NCBI RefSeq assembly: GCF_900141795.1
Contig: NZ_FSRE01000004.1
Span: 1-64,000 of the forward strand
Direction of reading: 5' to 3'
Length of the DNA stretch: 64,000 bases
Source: Sulfurivirga caldicuralii
GTDB lineage: Bacteria > Pseudomonadota > Gammaproteobacteria > Thiomicrospirales > Thiomicrospiraceae
Part shown: in pieces, positions 45,253-54,854 of the stretch
How the letters are laid out: the number at the start of each line of letters is the position of its first letter
Numbering within the stretch: position 1 is the first letter of the stretch
Position numbers and translations under genes: made by a program
Notes under the pieces: generated by a model
What the model was told of the DNA's origin: nothing
The model's input: the letters and a program-made list of their open reading frames with translations, nothing else
Database searches by the model: none

Positions 45253-45618
45253 TTAGTCAGTCAAACGGCGCTTGCCCCGCAGACTCAGCGCCGAGCCCAA
45301 CTGCATCACCACAAAGGTGAGCACCATCGGCATCGGCTTGAGTGCGAAGAGCGCCAGCCCTAATGCAAAAAACACGGCAAGCAGGATAAACCTGATTACC
45401 GCACTCATATATAAGACGGTCATGCCCTGCTTAGGGTTGTTCGCCGCCTGTCGATTGGCGATGCGGAACGTGCCACCCAGCAGCAGCAGGTTTGCCACAC
45501 CGATCGCCCATCCATACAGGGCCGACAGCAGCATTTCACTGCCTTGCGTGGCAAACGCGGCGACGACAATCAGGCCCAGTATCAGCTGGATCGCAATGGC
45601 CTTCTGCGGTCCGTTCAT
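45253..45618 (-). CDS. atpI: ATP synthase subunit I
   Basis: 121 residues with four hydrophobic helices (IQLILGLIVVAAFATQG, LLSALYGWAIGVANLLLLGG, and two after FRIANRQ). AtpI assists c-ring assembly. It overlaps the upstream AtpZ-like gene by 4 nt. Confidence 0.88.
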   Translation of the reverse strand: MNGPQKAIAIQLILGLIVVAAFATQGSEMLLSALYGWAIGVANLLLLGGTFRIANRQAANNPKQGMTVLYMSAVIRFILLAVFFALGLALFALKPMPMVLTFVVMQLGSALSLRGKRRLTD

Positions 45619-45902
45619 GTGCGTGGCGTATCCTTGTCCCGGCTGTCGTCACCCGGTTGTTCGTTTTCATCCGCCGCAGGCACCTGGTCCTGCAGTCGGG
45701 TCACTTCGTGAACCTTCATCATCCCGCCGATCATGCCCAGCACGCCGCAGATCAGCATGGCAATCGGTCGGGTGTCCAGCAGCTCGTCAAACACATAACC
45801 CACAAGAAAGCCTGAAATCACCATGGCGGTAAACATGGTGCCGGCCCCGATGAGGAGAAAATTGGGCCCTTTGGGGCGCGGGCTATCGTGTGGTTCGCTC
45901 AC
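45615..45902 (-). CDS. AtpZ/AtpI-family small membrane protein
   Basis: 95 residues with two membrane helices (about 15-35 and 48-65) and a charged C-terminal tail. The GAGTMFTAMVISGFLVGYVF...GMIGGMMKV pattern fits the AtpZ family, whose members pair with AtpI and have been linked to ion supply or assembly of ATP synthase. First gene of the atp operon. Confidence 0.8.
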   Translation of the reverse strand: MSEPHDSPRPKGPNFLLIGAGTMFTAMVISGFLVGYVFDELLDTRPIAMLICGVLGMIGGMMKVHEVTRLQDQVPAADENEQPGDDSRDKDTPRT

Positions 45903-45943
45903 GTGTCCTTCTCAGTTCAAAAGACCAGACAAATTCACCATAT

Positions 45944-45971
45944 CTTATACCGATTAACCCCCCATCAGCAA
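45944..45971 (-). promoter_or_regulatory. Promoter of the atp operon
   Basis: On the minus strand TTGCTG (45971-45966) and TATAAG (45949-45944) are separated by 16 nt. The predicted start is about 35 nt before the first gene. Confidence 0.6.
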
Positions 45972-46045
45972 TTGAAATGGGAGGATAAATGGGCTTTTAT
46001 CATCTGGGCGGCTATAGCACAGCAGGTAGCCACAACATATGGTGC

Positions 46046-46915
46046 TCAGTCGCCCTGAACCCCCAAGGCATCCAAAATGCGCTGCAGGTCATCGAGATCG
46101 CTGTAGCGGATTTCCAGCTTACCGCGCCCCTTGGCACCGTGGTGAATGGCCACCTTTGCACTCAACTGCTCGGCCAGTCGCTGCTCCAGCGCGGTAATAT
46201 TGGGGTCCTTTTTGGTGCGCTTTTTCGGTTTTTCCTCCTGCTGGCGCTGCACTGCTGCCTCCAGCTGGCGCACGCTCCAGCCTTCGTCGATAGCGCGCTG
46301 CCCCAGCGCCAGCTGCGAACTTTCCGGCAGGGTCAGCAGCGCCCGGGCATGCCCCATGGACAGCAGGCCGTCGTGCACCCAGGCCTGCACCATCTCGGGC
46401 AGTTTGAGCAGGCGCAGCAGGTTGCTCACCTGCGCCCGGGACACACCTACCGCTTCGGCCAGTTGCTCGTGGGTGAGGCTGAACTCGTCCAGCAGGCGCG
46501 CCAGCCCCTGTGCCTGTTCTATGGGATTGAGGTCTTCGCGCTGCAGGTTTTCGATCAACGCCATGGCCAGCGTGGCCTGATTGTCCGCCTGACGCACGAT
46601 GACCGGGACAGTCACCAGACCCGCTTTCTGCGCCGCGCGCCAGCGCCGCTCGCCGGCAATGATTTCGTAGCGATCGTCCTCAAGGCGGCGCGCCACAATG
46701 GGCTGCACCATACCCTGAGCACGGAGGGAGTCCGCCAGCGCGTCCAGCGCTACCTGATCGAACTGCTGGCGTGGCTGATACTGGCCGGGCTGCAACTGCT
46801 CCACTGGCAGCTGCTCGATGCGCTGGTCACCGCCGCTGGTAGCGCGTACCGCCTTTTCACCCAGCAGCTTGTCGATTCCTCGGGCGTTGCCCAGTCCGCG
46901 TCGTTTCTTTGCCAT
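46046..46915 (-). CDS. parB: Chromosome-partitioning protein ParB
   Basis: 289 residues from ATG 46915 (MAKKRRGLGNARGIDKLL). CTPase/parS domain blocks QYQPRQQFD and IIAGERRWRAAQKAG, the NLQREDLNP block, HTH LAEAVGVSRAQVSNLLRLL, and the C-terminal dimerisation segment. It loads on parS sites near the origin. A longer upstream frame lies inside parA and is ignored. Confidence 0.96.
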   Translation of the reverse strand: MAKKRRGLGNARGIDKLLGEKAVRATSGGDQRIEQLPVEQLQPGQYQPRQQFDQVALDALADSLRAQGMVQPIVARRLEDDRYEIIAGERRWRAAQKAGLVTVPVIVRQADNQATLAMALIENLQREDLNPIEQAQGLARLLDEFSLTHEQLAEAVGVSRAQVSNLLRLLKLPEMVQAWVHDGLLSMGHARALLTLPESSQLALGQRAIDEGWSVRQLEAAVQRQQEEKPKKRTKKDPNITALEQRLAEQLSAKVAIHHGAKGRGKLEIRYSDLDDLQRILDALGVQGD

Positions 46916-46925
46916 CTGCGTTGTC

Positions 46926-47693
46926 CTAAATTCCGGTTCGTCGGGTGAGTTCGTTGGCAAGCGCCAGATAGGCCATGGCGCCAGTGGAGCTGGCGTCGTA
47001 GTCGAGAATGGATTGACCGTAGCTGGGCGCTTCGGCCAGGCGCACATTGCGCGGCACAATGGTGGAAAGCACCTTCATGCCGAAATGGGCCAGCAGTTCA
47101 TTGGAGACGTCGTTGGCCAGGTTATTGCGCCGATCGTGCATGGTGCGCAGCAGCCCGTCGATCTGCAGGTCGGGGTTGAAGCCGGCCTGCACCTTCTCAA
47201 TGGTATCCATCAGCGCCGACAGCCCTTCCAGCGCAAAGTATTCGCACTGCACCGGCACCAGCACGCCATCCGCCGCCACCAGTGCGTTGAGGGTAAGCAT
47301 ATTGAGCGTGGGCGGACAGTCGATAATAATGGCATCGTAATCGCCGCGCACCTTTTCAAGCACCTTGCGCAGGCGCTTCGGCCCAAGGGTTTCCTCGAGC
47401 AGGTCCACCTCGGCGGCAGTAAGATCACCATTGGCGGGCGCCACATCCACACCCGCCTCCTCGGCTGGCACCAGTACCTGCCTCAGCTTGGCCTCACCGA
47501 TGAGCGCATCATACAGCGTCCGTTCAAGGGCATCCTTGTCCACGCCAAGAGAGACGGTGGCGTTGCCCTGCGGGTCCATGTCCGCCAGCAGAACGCGTTT
47601 GCCCAGTCGCGCCAACGCGGCGGCCAGATTGACCGCGGTGGTGGTCTTGCCCACCCCGCCCTTCTGATTGGCCACTGCAATGACGCGTCCCAT
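46926..47693 (-). CDS. parA: Chromosome-partitioning ATPase ParA
   Basis: 255 residues. Deviant Walker A KGGVGKTT, DMDPQGNAT and IIDCPPTLNML. Works with ParB in origin segregation. Lies 3 nt after rsmG and 10 nt before parB, in one transcript. Confidence 0.97.
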   Translation of the reverse strand: MGRVIAVANQKGGVGKTTTAVNLAAALARLGKRVLLADMDPQGNATVSLGVDKDALERTLYDALIGEAKLRQVLVPAEEAGVDVAPANGDLTAAEVDLLEETLGPKRLRKVLEKVRGDYDAIIIDCPPTLNMLTLNALVAADGVLVPVQCEYFALEGLSALMDTIEKVQAGFNPDLQIDGLLRTMHDRRNNLANDVSNELLAHFGMKVLSTIVPRNVRLAEAPSYGQSILDYDASSTGAMAYLALANELTRRTGI

Positions 47694-47696
47694 GCC

Positions 47697-48332
47697 TCAG
47701 CGTTTCCTCAGTTCGATCAGACTGCGCCGCGCCGTCTCAAACGGCACGGCAAGTTCAATGATACGCACCACCGCCACATCGTCCGGCAGGTGGTCCAGCT
47801 CGTTTTCCACGTGGCCCTTCATGCCCCACCAGCGGCCGTCATCGGCAAGCAGGTGGCGGGTCAGGCACACAAAATCGCCCAGATCGGCAAAGGCGCGCGA
47901 GATGATGCCCGTAAACGGCGTGTCCACTTCAAACTGCTCCACCCGCGCCTGCGCCACGTGCACATTCTGCAGCCCCAGTTCGCGTACTGCCATGCGCACG
48001 AAGCGTGCCTTCTTGCCATTGCTGTCCAGCAGGGTCAGCGCGGCGTCCGGCCACACGATGGCGAGAATAATGCCAGGGATGCCCGGCCCCGTGCCCACAT
48101 CCAGCAGGTGCCGCTGCGGGATATGCGGCACCACCGCCAGCGTGTCGAGCACATGGCGGCGCAGCATCTCCACCGGCTCGCGCACCGCGGTGAGATTATA
48201 GGCGCGATTCCACTTGTGCAGCAGAGCAACATAGTCCAGTATCTGCGCCTGCTGGGTTTCGGAGAGCGTCAGCCCCAGCTGTGCAGCCCCCTGCAGCAGA
48301 TCGTGCTGGGCCTGTTCGCGCCAGTCAGCCAT
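47697..48332 (-). CDS. rsmG: 16S rRNA (guanine527-N7)-methyltransferase
   Basis: 211 residues. SAM-binding [16 protein letters not shown], preceded by [12 protein letters not shown], the usual RsmG pattern. Overlaps the end of mnmG by 8 nt, the standard pairing. Confidence 0.96.
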   Translation of the reverse strand: MADWREQAQHDLLQGAAQLGLTLSETQQAQILDYVALLHKWNRAYNLTAVREPVEMLRRHVLDTLAVVPHIPQRHLLDVGTGPGIPGIILAIVWPDAALTLLDSNGKKARFVRMAVRELGLQNVHVAQARVEQFEVDTPFTGIISRAFADLGDFVCLTRHLLADDGRWWGMKGHVENELDHLPDDVAVVRIIELAVPFETARRSLIELRKR

Positions 48333-50220
48333 TGACCGCCTGCTGCGCCTTGCGCTTTTTCAGGTGGATCAGCAGGAGGGAAATGGCCGCCGGCGTCACC
48401 CCGCTGATGCGACTGGCCTGCCCGAGTGTCGCTGGTCGATGTGTCTTCAGCTTCTGCTTCACTTCGTTGGACAGGCCGCTGATGGCGTCATAGTCCAGAT
48501 CCTCCGGCAGCGGGGTGTTTTCTGCCTTGCGCAGCCGCTCGATCTCCTCCTTCTGGCGCGCGATGTAGCCGGCGTACTTGGCCTCGATCTCCACCTGCTC
48601 CACCACCTTCTCGTCCGCCAGCGGCTCACCGAATGCATCCAGCTGCGCCAGTGCCTCATAGCTGACGCCGGGGCGCTTGAGCAGATCGAACAGACTCTGC
48701 TCCTTGGACAGCGGCAGCTCCATGAGCTGTTCCGCCTTTTTCGCTTCGGGGTGATGGGGGTGAATCCAAGTGTCGCGCAGCCGCTGCAACTCCCGTTCCA
48801 GCGCCTCCATCTTGCCCTCGAAGGCGGCCCAGCGTGCGTCATCCACCAACCCCAGCCGACGACCGACGGGCGTAAGGCGCTGGTCGGCATTGTCCTCACG
48901 CAGCATCAGGCGGTATTCGGCGCGGGAGGTAAACATGCGGTAAGGCTCCTGCGTGCCGAGGGTGATAAGATCGTCCACCAGCACGCCGATATAGGCTTCG
49001 TCGCGGCGGGGATACCACGGCTCGCGCCCCTGGGCACGCAGCGCCGCATTGGCGCCTGCCAACAGCCCCTGTGCCGCCGCCTCTTCATAACCGGTGGTGC
49101 CGTTGATCTGGCCAGCAAAATAGAGTCCCTCGAGGGCGCCCGTTTCCAGCGTCGGCTTGAGGTGGCGCGGGTCGAAGTAGTCGTATTCGATGGCGTAGCC
49201 CGGACGCACGATACGGGCATTTTCCAGCCCTTTTATGGAGCGCACGATCTGCACCTGCACCTCAAAGGGCAGACTGGTGGAAATGCCGTTGGGATAGAGT
49301 TCGTTGGAGGTGAGACCTTCCGGCTCGATAAACACCTGATGGCTGGGCTTGTCGGCAAAGCGCACCACCTTGTCCTCGATGGAAGGACAGTAGCGCGGTC
49401 CTACGCCTTCGATTACGCCGGCGTACATGGGCGACTGGTCCAGCGCGCCCTGAATGATCTCGTGGGTGCGTTCGTTGGTGTGAGTAATCCAGCAGGGCAC
49501 CTGCGCAGGGTGCATCTGCGGCGAGCCCATGAAGGAGAATACCGGCGGCGGTTCATCGCCGGGCTGTTCGGTCATCACGGAAAAGTCCACCGTGCGCGCG
49601 TCCAGCCGTGGCGGCGTGCCCGTCTTGAGGCGACCCACCGGCAGATCCAGCTCGCGCAGGCGCTCGGCCAGCCGATTGCTGGGTTCGTCACCGGCGCGCC
49701 CGCCCTCGTAATTGTTCAGACCAATATGAATGCGCCCGGCGAGGAAGGTGCCCACGGTCAGCACCACCTGCGGCGCGTAGAACTTCAGCCCCATGCGGGT
49801 GATGACGCCGGTGACGCGGTCGCCTTCCAGAATCAGGTCTTCCACCGGTTGCTGAAACAGATCCAGATTGGGCTGATTTTCCAGACGGGTGCGGATGGCC
49901 TGACGGTACAGCACGCGGTCGGCCTGCGCCCGGGTGGCACGCACCGCCGGGCCCTTGGAGGCATTGAGAATGCGGAACTGAATGCCGGCTTCGTCAATGG
50001 CCAGCGCCATGGCCCCGCCAAGCGCATCCACCTCCTTGACCAGATGCCCCTTGCCGATGCCGCCGATGGCGGGGTTGCAGCTCATGGCACCAAGGGTGTC
50101 GATATTGTGGGTGAGTAGCAGCGTGCGCACGCCAATGCGCGCCGCCGCCAGCGCCGCTTCCGTGCCGGCATGACCACCGCCGACCACGATCACGTCATAG
50201 TGCTGAATGTCTCGATCCAT
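48325..50220 (-). CDS. mnmG: tRNA uridine 5-carboxymethylaminomethyl modification enzyme, FAD subunit
   Basis: 631 residues. FAD-binding [19 protein letters not shown], the [18 protein letters not shown] and [14 protein letters not shown] motifs, and the C-terminal MnmE-binding helices ending in [18 protein letters not shown]. Together with MnmE it modifies U34 of several tRNAs. Confidence 0.98.
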   Translation of the reverse strand: MDRDIQHYDVIVVGGGHAGTEAALAAARIGVRTLLLTHNIDTLGAMSCNPAIGGIGKGHLVKEVDALGGAMALAIDEAGIQFRILNASKGPAVRATRAQADRVLYRQAIRTRLENQPNLDLFQQPVEDLILEGDRVTGVITRMGLKFYAPQVVLTVGTFLAGRIHIGLNNYEGGRAGDEPSNRLAERLRELDLPVGRLKTGTPPRLDARTVDFSVMTEQPGDEPPPVFSFMGSPQMHPAQVPCWITHTNERTHEIIQGALDQSPMYAGVIEGVGPRYCPSIEDKVVRFADKPSHQVFIEPEGLTSNELYPNGISTSLPFEVQVQIVRSIKGLENARIVRPGYAIEYDYFDPRHLKPTLETGALEGLYFAGQINGTTGYEEAAAQGLLAGANAALRAQGREPWYPRRDEAYIGVLVDDLITLGTQEPYRMFTSRAEYRLMLREDNADQRLTPVGRRLGLVDDARWAAFEGKMEALERELQRLRDTWIHPHHPEAKKAEQLMELPLSKEQSLFDLLKRPGVSYEALAQLDAFGEPLADEKVVEQVEIEAKYAGYIARQKEEIERLRKAENTPLPEDLDYDAISGLSNEVKQKLKTHRPATLGQASRISGVTPAAISLLLIHLKKRKAQQAVNG

Positions 50221-50314
50221 GGCTCACCCGTCCCAAAACATTGAATTTTAGCAAAAAACGCCCCGCTGCCGCCCGAAGACGGCAGCGGCGAAACGGGCAA
50301 AAAAAATCGCCGTC

Positions 50315-50334
50315 AAAAAGTCGGGGACCCCCCC
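50315..50334 (-). repeat. Dispersed 19-mer repeat, copy 3
   Basis: The minus strand reads GGGGGGTCCCCGACTTTTT directly after the queF stop. It is followed by a second T-rich tract. Identical to the copies at 23010, 34061 and 59977. The GGGGTCCCC core is itself palindromic. Confidence 0.85.
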
Positions 50335-51156
50335 TCATTGACGCAACAGACGGGAGGTGTCCGGCTCGAAGGGATGGGTGCTGCGGTAGGGGTTGATGTC
50401 GAGACCGCCGCGGCGCAGATAGCGGGCATACACCAGCAGCTCTTGCGGCTGACAATGGCGCAGGATGTCCACAAAGATGCGCTCGACGCACTGCTCGTGA
50501 AACTCCCAGTGATTGCGGAAGGAGACGATATAGCGCAGCAGACCGGCGTGATCGATGCGCGGGCCTCGGTAATGGATTACCACCGTACCCCAGTCCGGCT
50601 GGCCGGTGACCAAACAGTTGGACTTGAGCAGGTGGGAATAGAGGGTTTCTGCCAGGGTTTCGCCACCGCTGCGCAGGTGCTGCGGTGCCAGATCATAGTC
50701 CGAACAGGCGATATCCAGATCATCCAGACGCATGCCCTCTGGCGCCGGCGCGCAGGGTGGCGCCGCTTCCACATCGTACAGCGCCACCTGTACCGGCGCG
50801 CCACTGGCCTCTGACAGATCGCGTGCGAGGGTGTCGCGCACCGCTTCCTCGCTGGCAAACACGGTATTGTTGAATGAGTTCAGATAGAGCTTGAACGACT
50901 TGGACTCCACCAGCATGGGACTGGCGGCATCAAAGCTAAAGCGCCCCACCGCCACCTGCGGCTTGCCCTGGGCATTGAGCCAGGAGAGCTCGTAGCCGGT
51001 CCACACATCCACGCCCACAAACGGCAGCGCTTCGGCCTGAATGCCCAGCTCGTCGCGCTTGGCCTGTCGTGGCAGCGGGCACAATAGCGTGGGGTCATAC
51101 TGACTGCAATAGGCGGTAGGCTTGCCAAGCGGCAGCTGTGCATAGGGATCGGTCAT
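50335..51156 (-). CDS. queF: NADPH-dependent 7-cyano-7-deazaguanine reductase, long (type II) form
   Basis: 273 residues from ATG 51156 ([16 protein letters not shown]). Tandem T-fold halves; the catalytic Cys in [14 protein letters not shown] and the C-terminal [17 protein letters not shown]. It reduces preQ0 to preQ1 in queuosine synthesis. It sits between mnmG and the GGDEF/EAL gene, so two tRNA wobble-modification genes are adjacent. Confidence 0.95.
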   Translation of the reverse strand: MTDPYAQLPLGKPTAYCSQYDPTLLCPLPRQAKRDELGIQAEALPFVGVDVWTGYELSWLNAQGKPQVAVGRFSFDAASPMLVESKSFKLYLNSFNNTVFASEEAVRDTLARDLSEASGAPVQVALYDVEAAPPCAPAPEGMRLDDLDIACSDYDLAPQHLRSGGETLAETLYSHLLKSNCLVTGQPDWGTVVIHYRGPRIDHAGLLRYIVSFRNHWEFHEQCVERIFVDILRHCQPQELLVYARYLRRGGLDINPYRSTHPFEPDTSRLLRQ

Positions 51157-51213
51157 GGCGTGGTCCTGATAAGCTAATCCCGATAGCATAGCGAAAATGA
51201 CGGGATAAATGCA

Positions 51214-53241
51214 TCAGCTCTGCAAAGTCGGGCACCTGCCCACGCCCACATCATGGGCGTCGAGCCAGGCGAGGAAATCGTCAATGGGCATGGGGCGGGC
51301 ACAATAATAGCCCTGGATCAGGTCCACACCGGCCTGTTTGAGCCAGCGGTACTGTGCTTCCGTTTCAACACCTTCCGCCACGATGCGTTTATTCAGTGCC
51401 CGGCCCATGCCGATGATCGCCCGCGCAATCTGACGATCTTCTGCATCATCCGGCAGGCCATCAACAAAAGCCCGATCCACCTTAAGTTCACCCACCGGTA
51501 GCTGCTTGAGCAGCGCCAGCGACGAATAGCCGGTGCCGAAGTCGTCCATGGAAAGCTCAAATCCAGCCTCGGTCAGTTGATCGAGGGCGCGACGGGCCGG
51601 TCCTTCCTGCCAAACGGGTGAGCTCTCAGTGATTTCCAGGATGAGGCGCGAGGGCTCTATGCCGGCAGCCTGAACCTCGTGCAGCAGGTCACCCGCAAAA
51701 GTGGGCTTCACCAACTGGAGAGGGGAAATATTGATGGCCAGACGGAGAGGATGGCCATGCGCATCCAGCCTTGCGAGATGTTCGCATGCCTGCTGCAGCA
51801 TGATGCGAAAGAGGCGGTCGATCAGGCCCTGCTCTTCTGCCACAGGGATAAATTCCGCCGGACTGACCCAGTTTTCATCATGGCGCCAGCGCGCCAGCAA
51901 TTCAGCGGTAGCCACCGCATCCGTATGCACGCACACCTTGGGTTGCAGCCAGGCAGAAAATGCCTGCGGCTGCGCGTCCAGGTCGTGGCGCAGCGCCGCA
52001 CCCAGCTGATAGAGGTGCTCCACGTGGCGCATGTGTGCCGTATCGCAGTTTCCGATGCTGCTGCTGGGGGACTTTTTGGCAGCCGTCATGGCCAGGTCGG
52101 CACAGCGCAGCAGTGCTTCCCGCTCGTACAGTTCGGTGGGCGTCGCCTCGGCAACACCAATCGCCACCGACATCGGAATCGTCGTCCGCCCTACGGTAAT
52201 GGGGGCATCAAATGCCTCCACAATGCGCTGCGCTTTCTGCTGTACGGCCGCTGCATCCAGCTCGGTGGAGCAGACCACGCCGAATTCGTCCGCGCCCAGC
52301 CGCGCCAGAAAACAGACTCGTCCCAGCGCCTGCTCCAGACGCTGCGCGGCCGTCCGCAGCACCTCATCCCCCATACGCTGCCCCAGGCTGTCGTTAATCT
52401 GGCGAAAGCGGCGCAGATTGATGAGCATGATCCAGAAGGGCAGGCGATCGCGCTGCACCCGCGCCAGGCGCTTCTCCAGATACTCCATGAAATAGCTGCG
52501 GTTTGGCAGACCGGTAAGACTGTCCTGATAACGCAGATCCTGAATGGTGCGGCGGGCGCGCTCTAGCGGTGACAGATCCGAAAAAACGCCCAGATAATGC
52601 TGCACCTCGCCTTGATGGTTGGTAATGGCGGTGATGCGCAAACGCTCCAGGTAGATTTCGCCGTTCCTGCGGCGGTTATAGAGCTCACCTTCCCACACGC
52701 CCGTATTATTCAGCTGCGCCCACATGCGTTCGTAAAACGCCTTGGTCTGCAGGCCGGACAGGAGAATGCGCGGCGTCTTGCCCTTGACTTCCTCTTCGCG
52801 ATAACCGGTGATTTCGGTAAAGGCGGGGTTCACCATCAAGATGCGCTGGTTGGCATCGGTGACCATCACCCCATCCAGACTGGCGTCGAGCACCTCACGC
52901 GCCAGCTCCATGCGCTGCAGCTCCCAATAGCGTTCGGTGACTTCTTCAAGAATCAGCAGCTCGCCCTGCTCACAGCCATCAACGGCAACCGGCTTGACCT
53001 CCACCTGCAGCAGGTAGTGCCGATCACCTACGTTAAAGGGGGCAAATTCCAGGGGGGCAGCGCTGGCGCGCGCCATGCGATGGAGCTCGAGCAGGTTCTG
53101 CGGGCACTGCTGGATGGAAGAGGTGGCTTCACACCCAGTGAGCTGGTAAAAGGCACGATTTGCATAGGCCAGTTCTTCCTTGCAGATCAGTGCCACCGCC
53201 ATGGGCATGGCGTCGATCAGCGGAGCATATTCTTGAAACAT
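51214..53241 (-). CDS. PAS-PAS-GGDEF-EAL protein, probable c-di-GMP phosphodiesterase
   Basis: 675 residues, no membrane helices. Two PAS domains (about 10-100 and 110-225), a diguanylate-cyclase domain (about 235-395) and an EAL domain (about 415-665). The GGDEF signature reads GADEF, with no RxxD inhibitory site before it, so cyclase activity is doubtful. The EAL signature reads ELL (AELLARWR), but metal and catalytic residues remain: NISPLQL, LEITES, DDFGTGYSS, LKVDR, AEGVET. I expect a phosphodiesterase gated by PAS and possibly GTP. Confidence 0.85.
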   Translation of the reverse strand: MFQEYAPLIDAMPMAVALICKEELAYANRAFYQLTGCEATSSIQQCPQNLLELHRMARASAAPLEFAPFNVGDRHYLLQVEVKPVAVDGCEQGELLILEEVTERYWELQRMELAREVLDASLDGVMVTDANQRILMVNPAFTEITGYREEEVKGKTPRILLSGLQTKAFYERMWAQLNNTGVWEGELYNRRRNGEIYLERLRITAITNHQGEVQHYLGVFSDLSPLERARRTIQDLRYQDSLTGLPNRSYFMEYLEKRLARVQRDRLPFWIMLINLRRFRQINDSLGQRMGDEVLRTAAQRLEQALGRVCFLARLGADEFGVVCSTELDAAAVQQKAQRIVEAFDAPITVGRTTIPMSVAIGVAEATPTELYEREALLRCADLAMTAAKKSPSSSIGNCDTAHMRHVEHLYQLGAALRHDLDAQPQAFSAWLQPKVCVHTDAVATAELLARWRHDENWVSPAEFIPVAEEQGLIDRLFRIMLQQACEHLARLDAHGHPLRLAINISPLQLVKPTFAGDLLHEVQAAGIEPSRLILEITESSPVWQEGPARRALDQLTEAGFELSMDDFGTGYSSLALLKQLPVGELKVDRAFVDGLPDDAEDRQIARAIIGMGRALNKRIVAEGVETEAQYRWLKQAGVDLIQGYYCARPMPIDDFLAWLDAHDVGVGRCPTLQS

Positions 53242-53361
53242 GGTCGGTTTTTCGTCGGGTTGTCAGAACCACCCCTGGCGCGGCATTTTTCTATTATTGA
53301 GGCTAAAAATAATTTTGCAAATTTTATAGATAGAAAAGAACTGTTTTTTATAAATTTTTAT

Positions 53362-53383
53362 AAAGTTGATTTGTATCAACTTT
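53362..53383. other. AT-rich inverted repeat after mnmE
   Basis: AAAGTTGAT (53362-53370) and ATCAACTTT (53375-53383) form a 9-bp stem with a TTGT loop, touching the mnmE stop codon. It lies in the most AT-rich stretch of the window (about 53285-53400). A weak terminator or a regulator site for the GGDEF/EAL gene is possible; the flanking T tract is on the plus-strand side. Confidence 0.45.
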
Positions 53384-54742
53384 TTACTTGCCAATACAAA
53401 AACTTGCGAAGATTTCTCCCAATAAATCGTCCGATGTAAAACGCCCGGTAATGCCTTCCAGCGCCTGCTGTGCCATGCGCAAATCTTCTGCAAGCAGTTC
53501 GCCCGCCGCAAATTCCTTGAGGTTATGTGCCCCCTGTTGCAGGGCGGTGAGCGCTTCGCGCAGGGCATCCACGTGCCGCTTGCGCGCCATAAAGACGCCT
53601 TCCGTGGTCTGGGCATAGCCCACACTCTCCTTGAGATGCCGCTTGAGCAGGTCCAGCCCGGCACCCTGTTTGGCCGACAACCACACCACGGTGCGCCCTT
53701 CAGCGTCTTCTTCGATGCGCGGCGACTCGCCCACAAGATCGATCTTGTTGCGCACCAGCGTCACTGGCAGGTGGGCGGGCAGGCGCTCGAGAATGGCCTG
53801 ATCCTCCGGCGCAATGTCTTCATCGGCCGGCACCACCACCAGTACGCGATCCGCCTGATCGATCGCCTGCCAGGCGCGCTCAATGCCGATGCGCTCCACC
53901 GTATCGGCGGTTTCGCGCAGACCGGCAGTGTCCACCACGTGCAGCGGCAGGCCGTCCACCTGGATGGCCTCTCGGATCACATCGCGGGTGGTGCCAGCAA
54001 TGTCGGTGACAATGGCGCTCTCGCGGCCGGAAAGGGCATTGAGCAGACTGGACTTGCCCGCATTGGGGCGCCCGAGAATCACCACCGTCATGCCCTCGTG
54101 CAGCAGTGCGCCCTGCTGCGCGCGGTCGAGCAGATCCAGCAACTGGTCGATGAGCTGCTCCAGCTCGCCTGCAACGCGACCGTCGCTGAGAAAGTCGATC
54201 TCCTCTTCGGGAAAATCGATGGCCGCCTCCACATACATGCGCAGATGAATCAGCCCATCCACCAGCACGTCCACGGCGGCGGCAAATTCCCCCTGCAGAC
54301 TTTTGAGCGCACTTTTCGCCGCCTGCTCGGTGCTGGCGTTGATCAGATCTACAATGGCTTCGGCCTGGGTGAGATCCAGCTTGTCGTTGAGAAAGGCGCG
54401 GCGGGAAAATTCGCCCGGTTCCGCCAGGCGCGCGCCCAGCGCCACCACCCGCTCCAGCAGCCACTGCAACACCACCGGGCCGCCGTGGCCCTGCAGCTCG
54501 AGCACATCCTCACCGGTAAAGGAGTGCGGTCCCGGGAAATACAGCGCGATACCCTGATCGAGCAGCTGACCCCCTTCGCCATAAAAGGGGCCGTAGTGGG
54601 CGTAGCGAGGCTTGAGCGTACGCCCGGTGACCGCACTGGCAATCTCGCCGGCTTTGGAGCCGCTGACGCGCACAATGCCGATGCCGCCACGGCCGGGCGG
54701 GGTGGCGATGGCGGCAATGGTGTCCTGATCGCGTAAACTCAT
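53384..54742 (-). CDS. mnmE: tRNA modification GTPase MnmE
   Basis: 452 residues from ATG 54742 ([20 protein letters not shown]); ATGs at 54757 and 54751 are alternatives. N-terminal tetrahydrofolate-binding domain, G domain with [19 protein letters not shown] and NKID, and the invariant C-terminal FCIGK with the catalytic-site Cys. Partner of MnmG; the two genes are 3.2 kb apart here with queF and the GGDEF/EAL gene between. Confidence 0.96.
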   Translation of the reverse strand: MSLRDQDTIAAIATPPGRGGIGIVRVSGSKAGEIASAVTGRTLKPRYAHYGPFYGEGGQLLDQGIALYFPGPHSFTGEDVLELQGHGGPVVLQWLLERVVALGARLAEPGEFSRRAFLNDKLDLTQAEAIVDLINASTEQAAKSALKSLQGEFAAAVDVLVDGLIHLRMYVEAAIDFPEEEIDFLSDGRVAGELEQLIDQLLDLLDRAQQGALLHEGMTVVILGRPNAGKSSLLNALSGRESAIVTDIAGTTRDVIREAIQVDGLPLHVVDTAGLRETADTVERIGIERAWQAIDQADRVLVVVPADEDIAPEDQAILERLPAHLPVTLVRNKIDLVGESPRIEEDAEGRTVVWLSAKQGAGLDLLKRHLKESVGYAQTTEGVFMARKRHVDALREALTALQQGAHNLKEFAAGELLAEDLRMAQQALEGITGRFTSDDLLGEIFASFCIGK

Positions 54743-54805
54743 GGTGTCCATTCCCATTCTGTCGTGAGGTTAGTTTAACGGCTCGGCCCTTTTCGCTGCC
54801 GCAAC

Positions 54806-54836
54806 AAAAAAGCCCCCGCCGAGGCGAGGGCTTTTT
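54806..54836 (-). terminator. Intrinsic terminator after yidC
   Basis: A GC-rich inverted repeat (AGCCCCCGCC / GGCGAGGGCT, one imperfect pair) at 54811-54831 is followed on the minus strand by six T. It also has T5 on the plus strand, so it could act both ways. It separates rpmH-rnpA-yidC from mnmE. Confidence 0.85.
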
Positions 54837-54854
54837 CTCGAACAGTCAGCGCGG

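Noticed and set aside
51222-51241. A fifth copy of the dispersed 19-mer near the end of the GGDEF/EAL gene (AAAGTCGGGCACCTGCCC)
   Set aside because: Several mismatches in the G/C core; it encodes the last residues of the protein and may be coincidence.
52016-52031. TGCTCCACGTGGCGCA, and TTTTCCACGTGGCCCT at 47803-47818, as parS sites
   Set aside because: They match the ParB consensus TGTTCCACGTGGAACA at 13 and 12 of 16 positions only, both lie in coding sequence, and CCACGTGG is expected by chance in GC-rich DNA. No near-perfect parS was seen.
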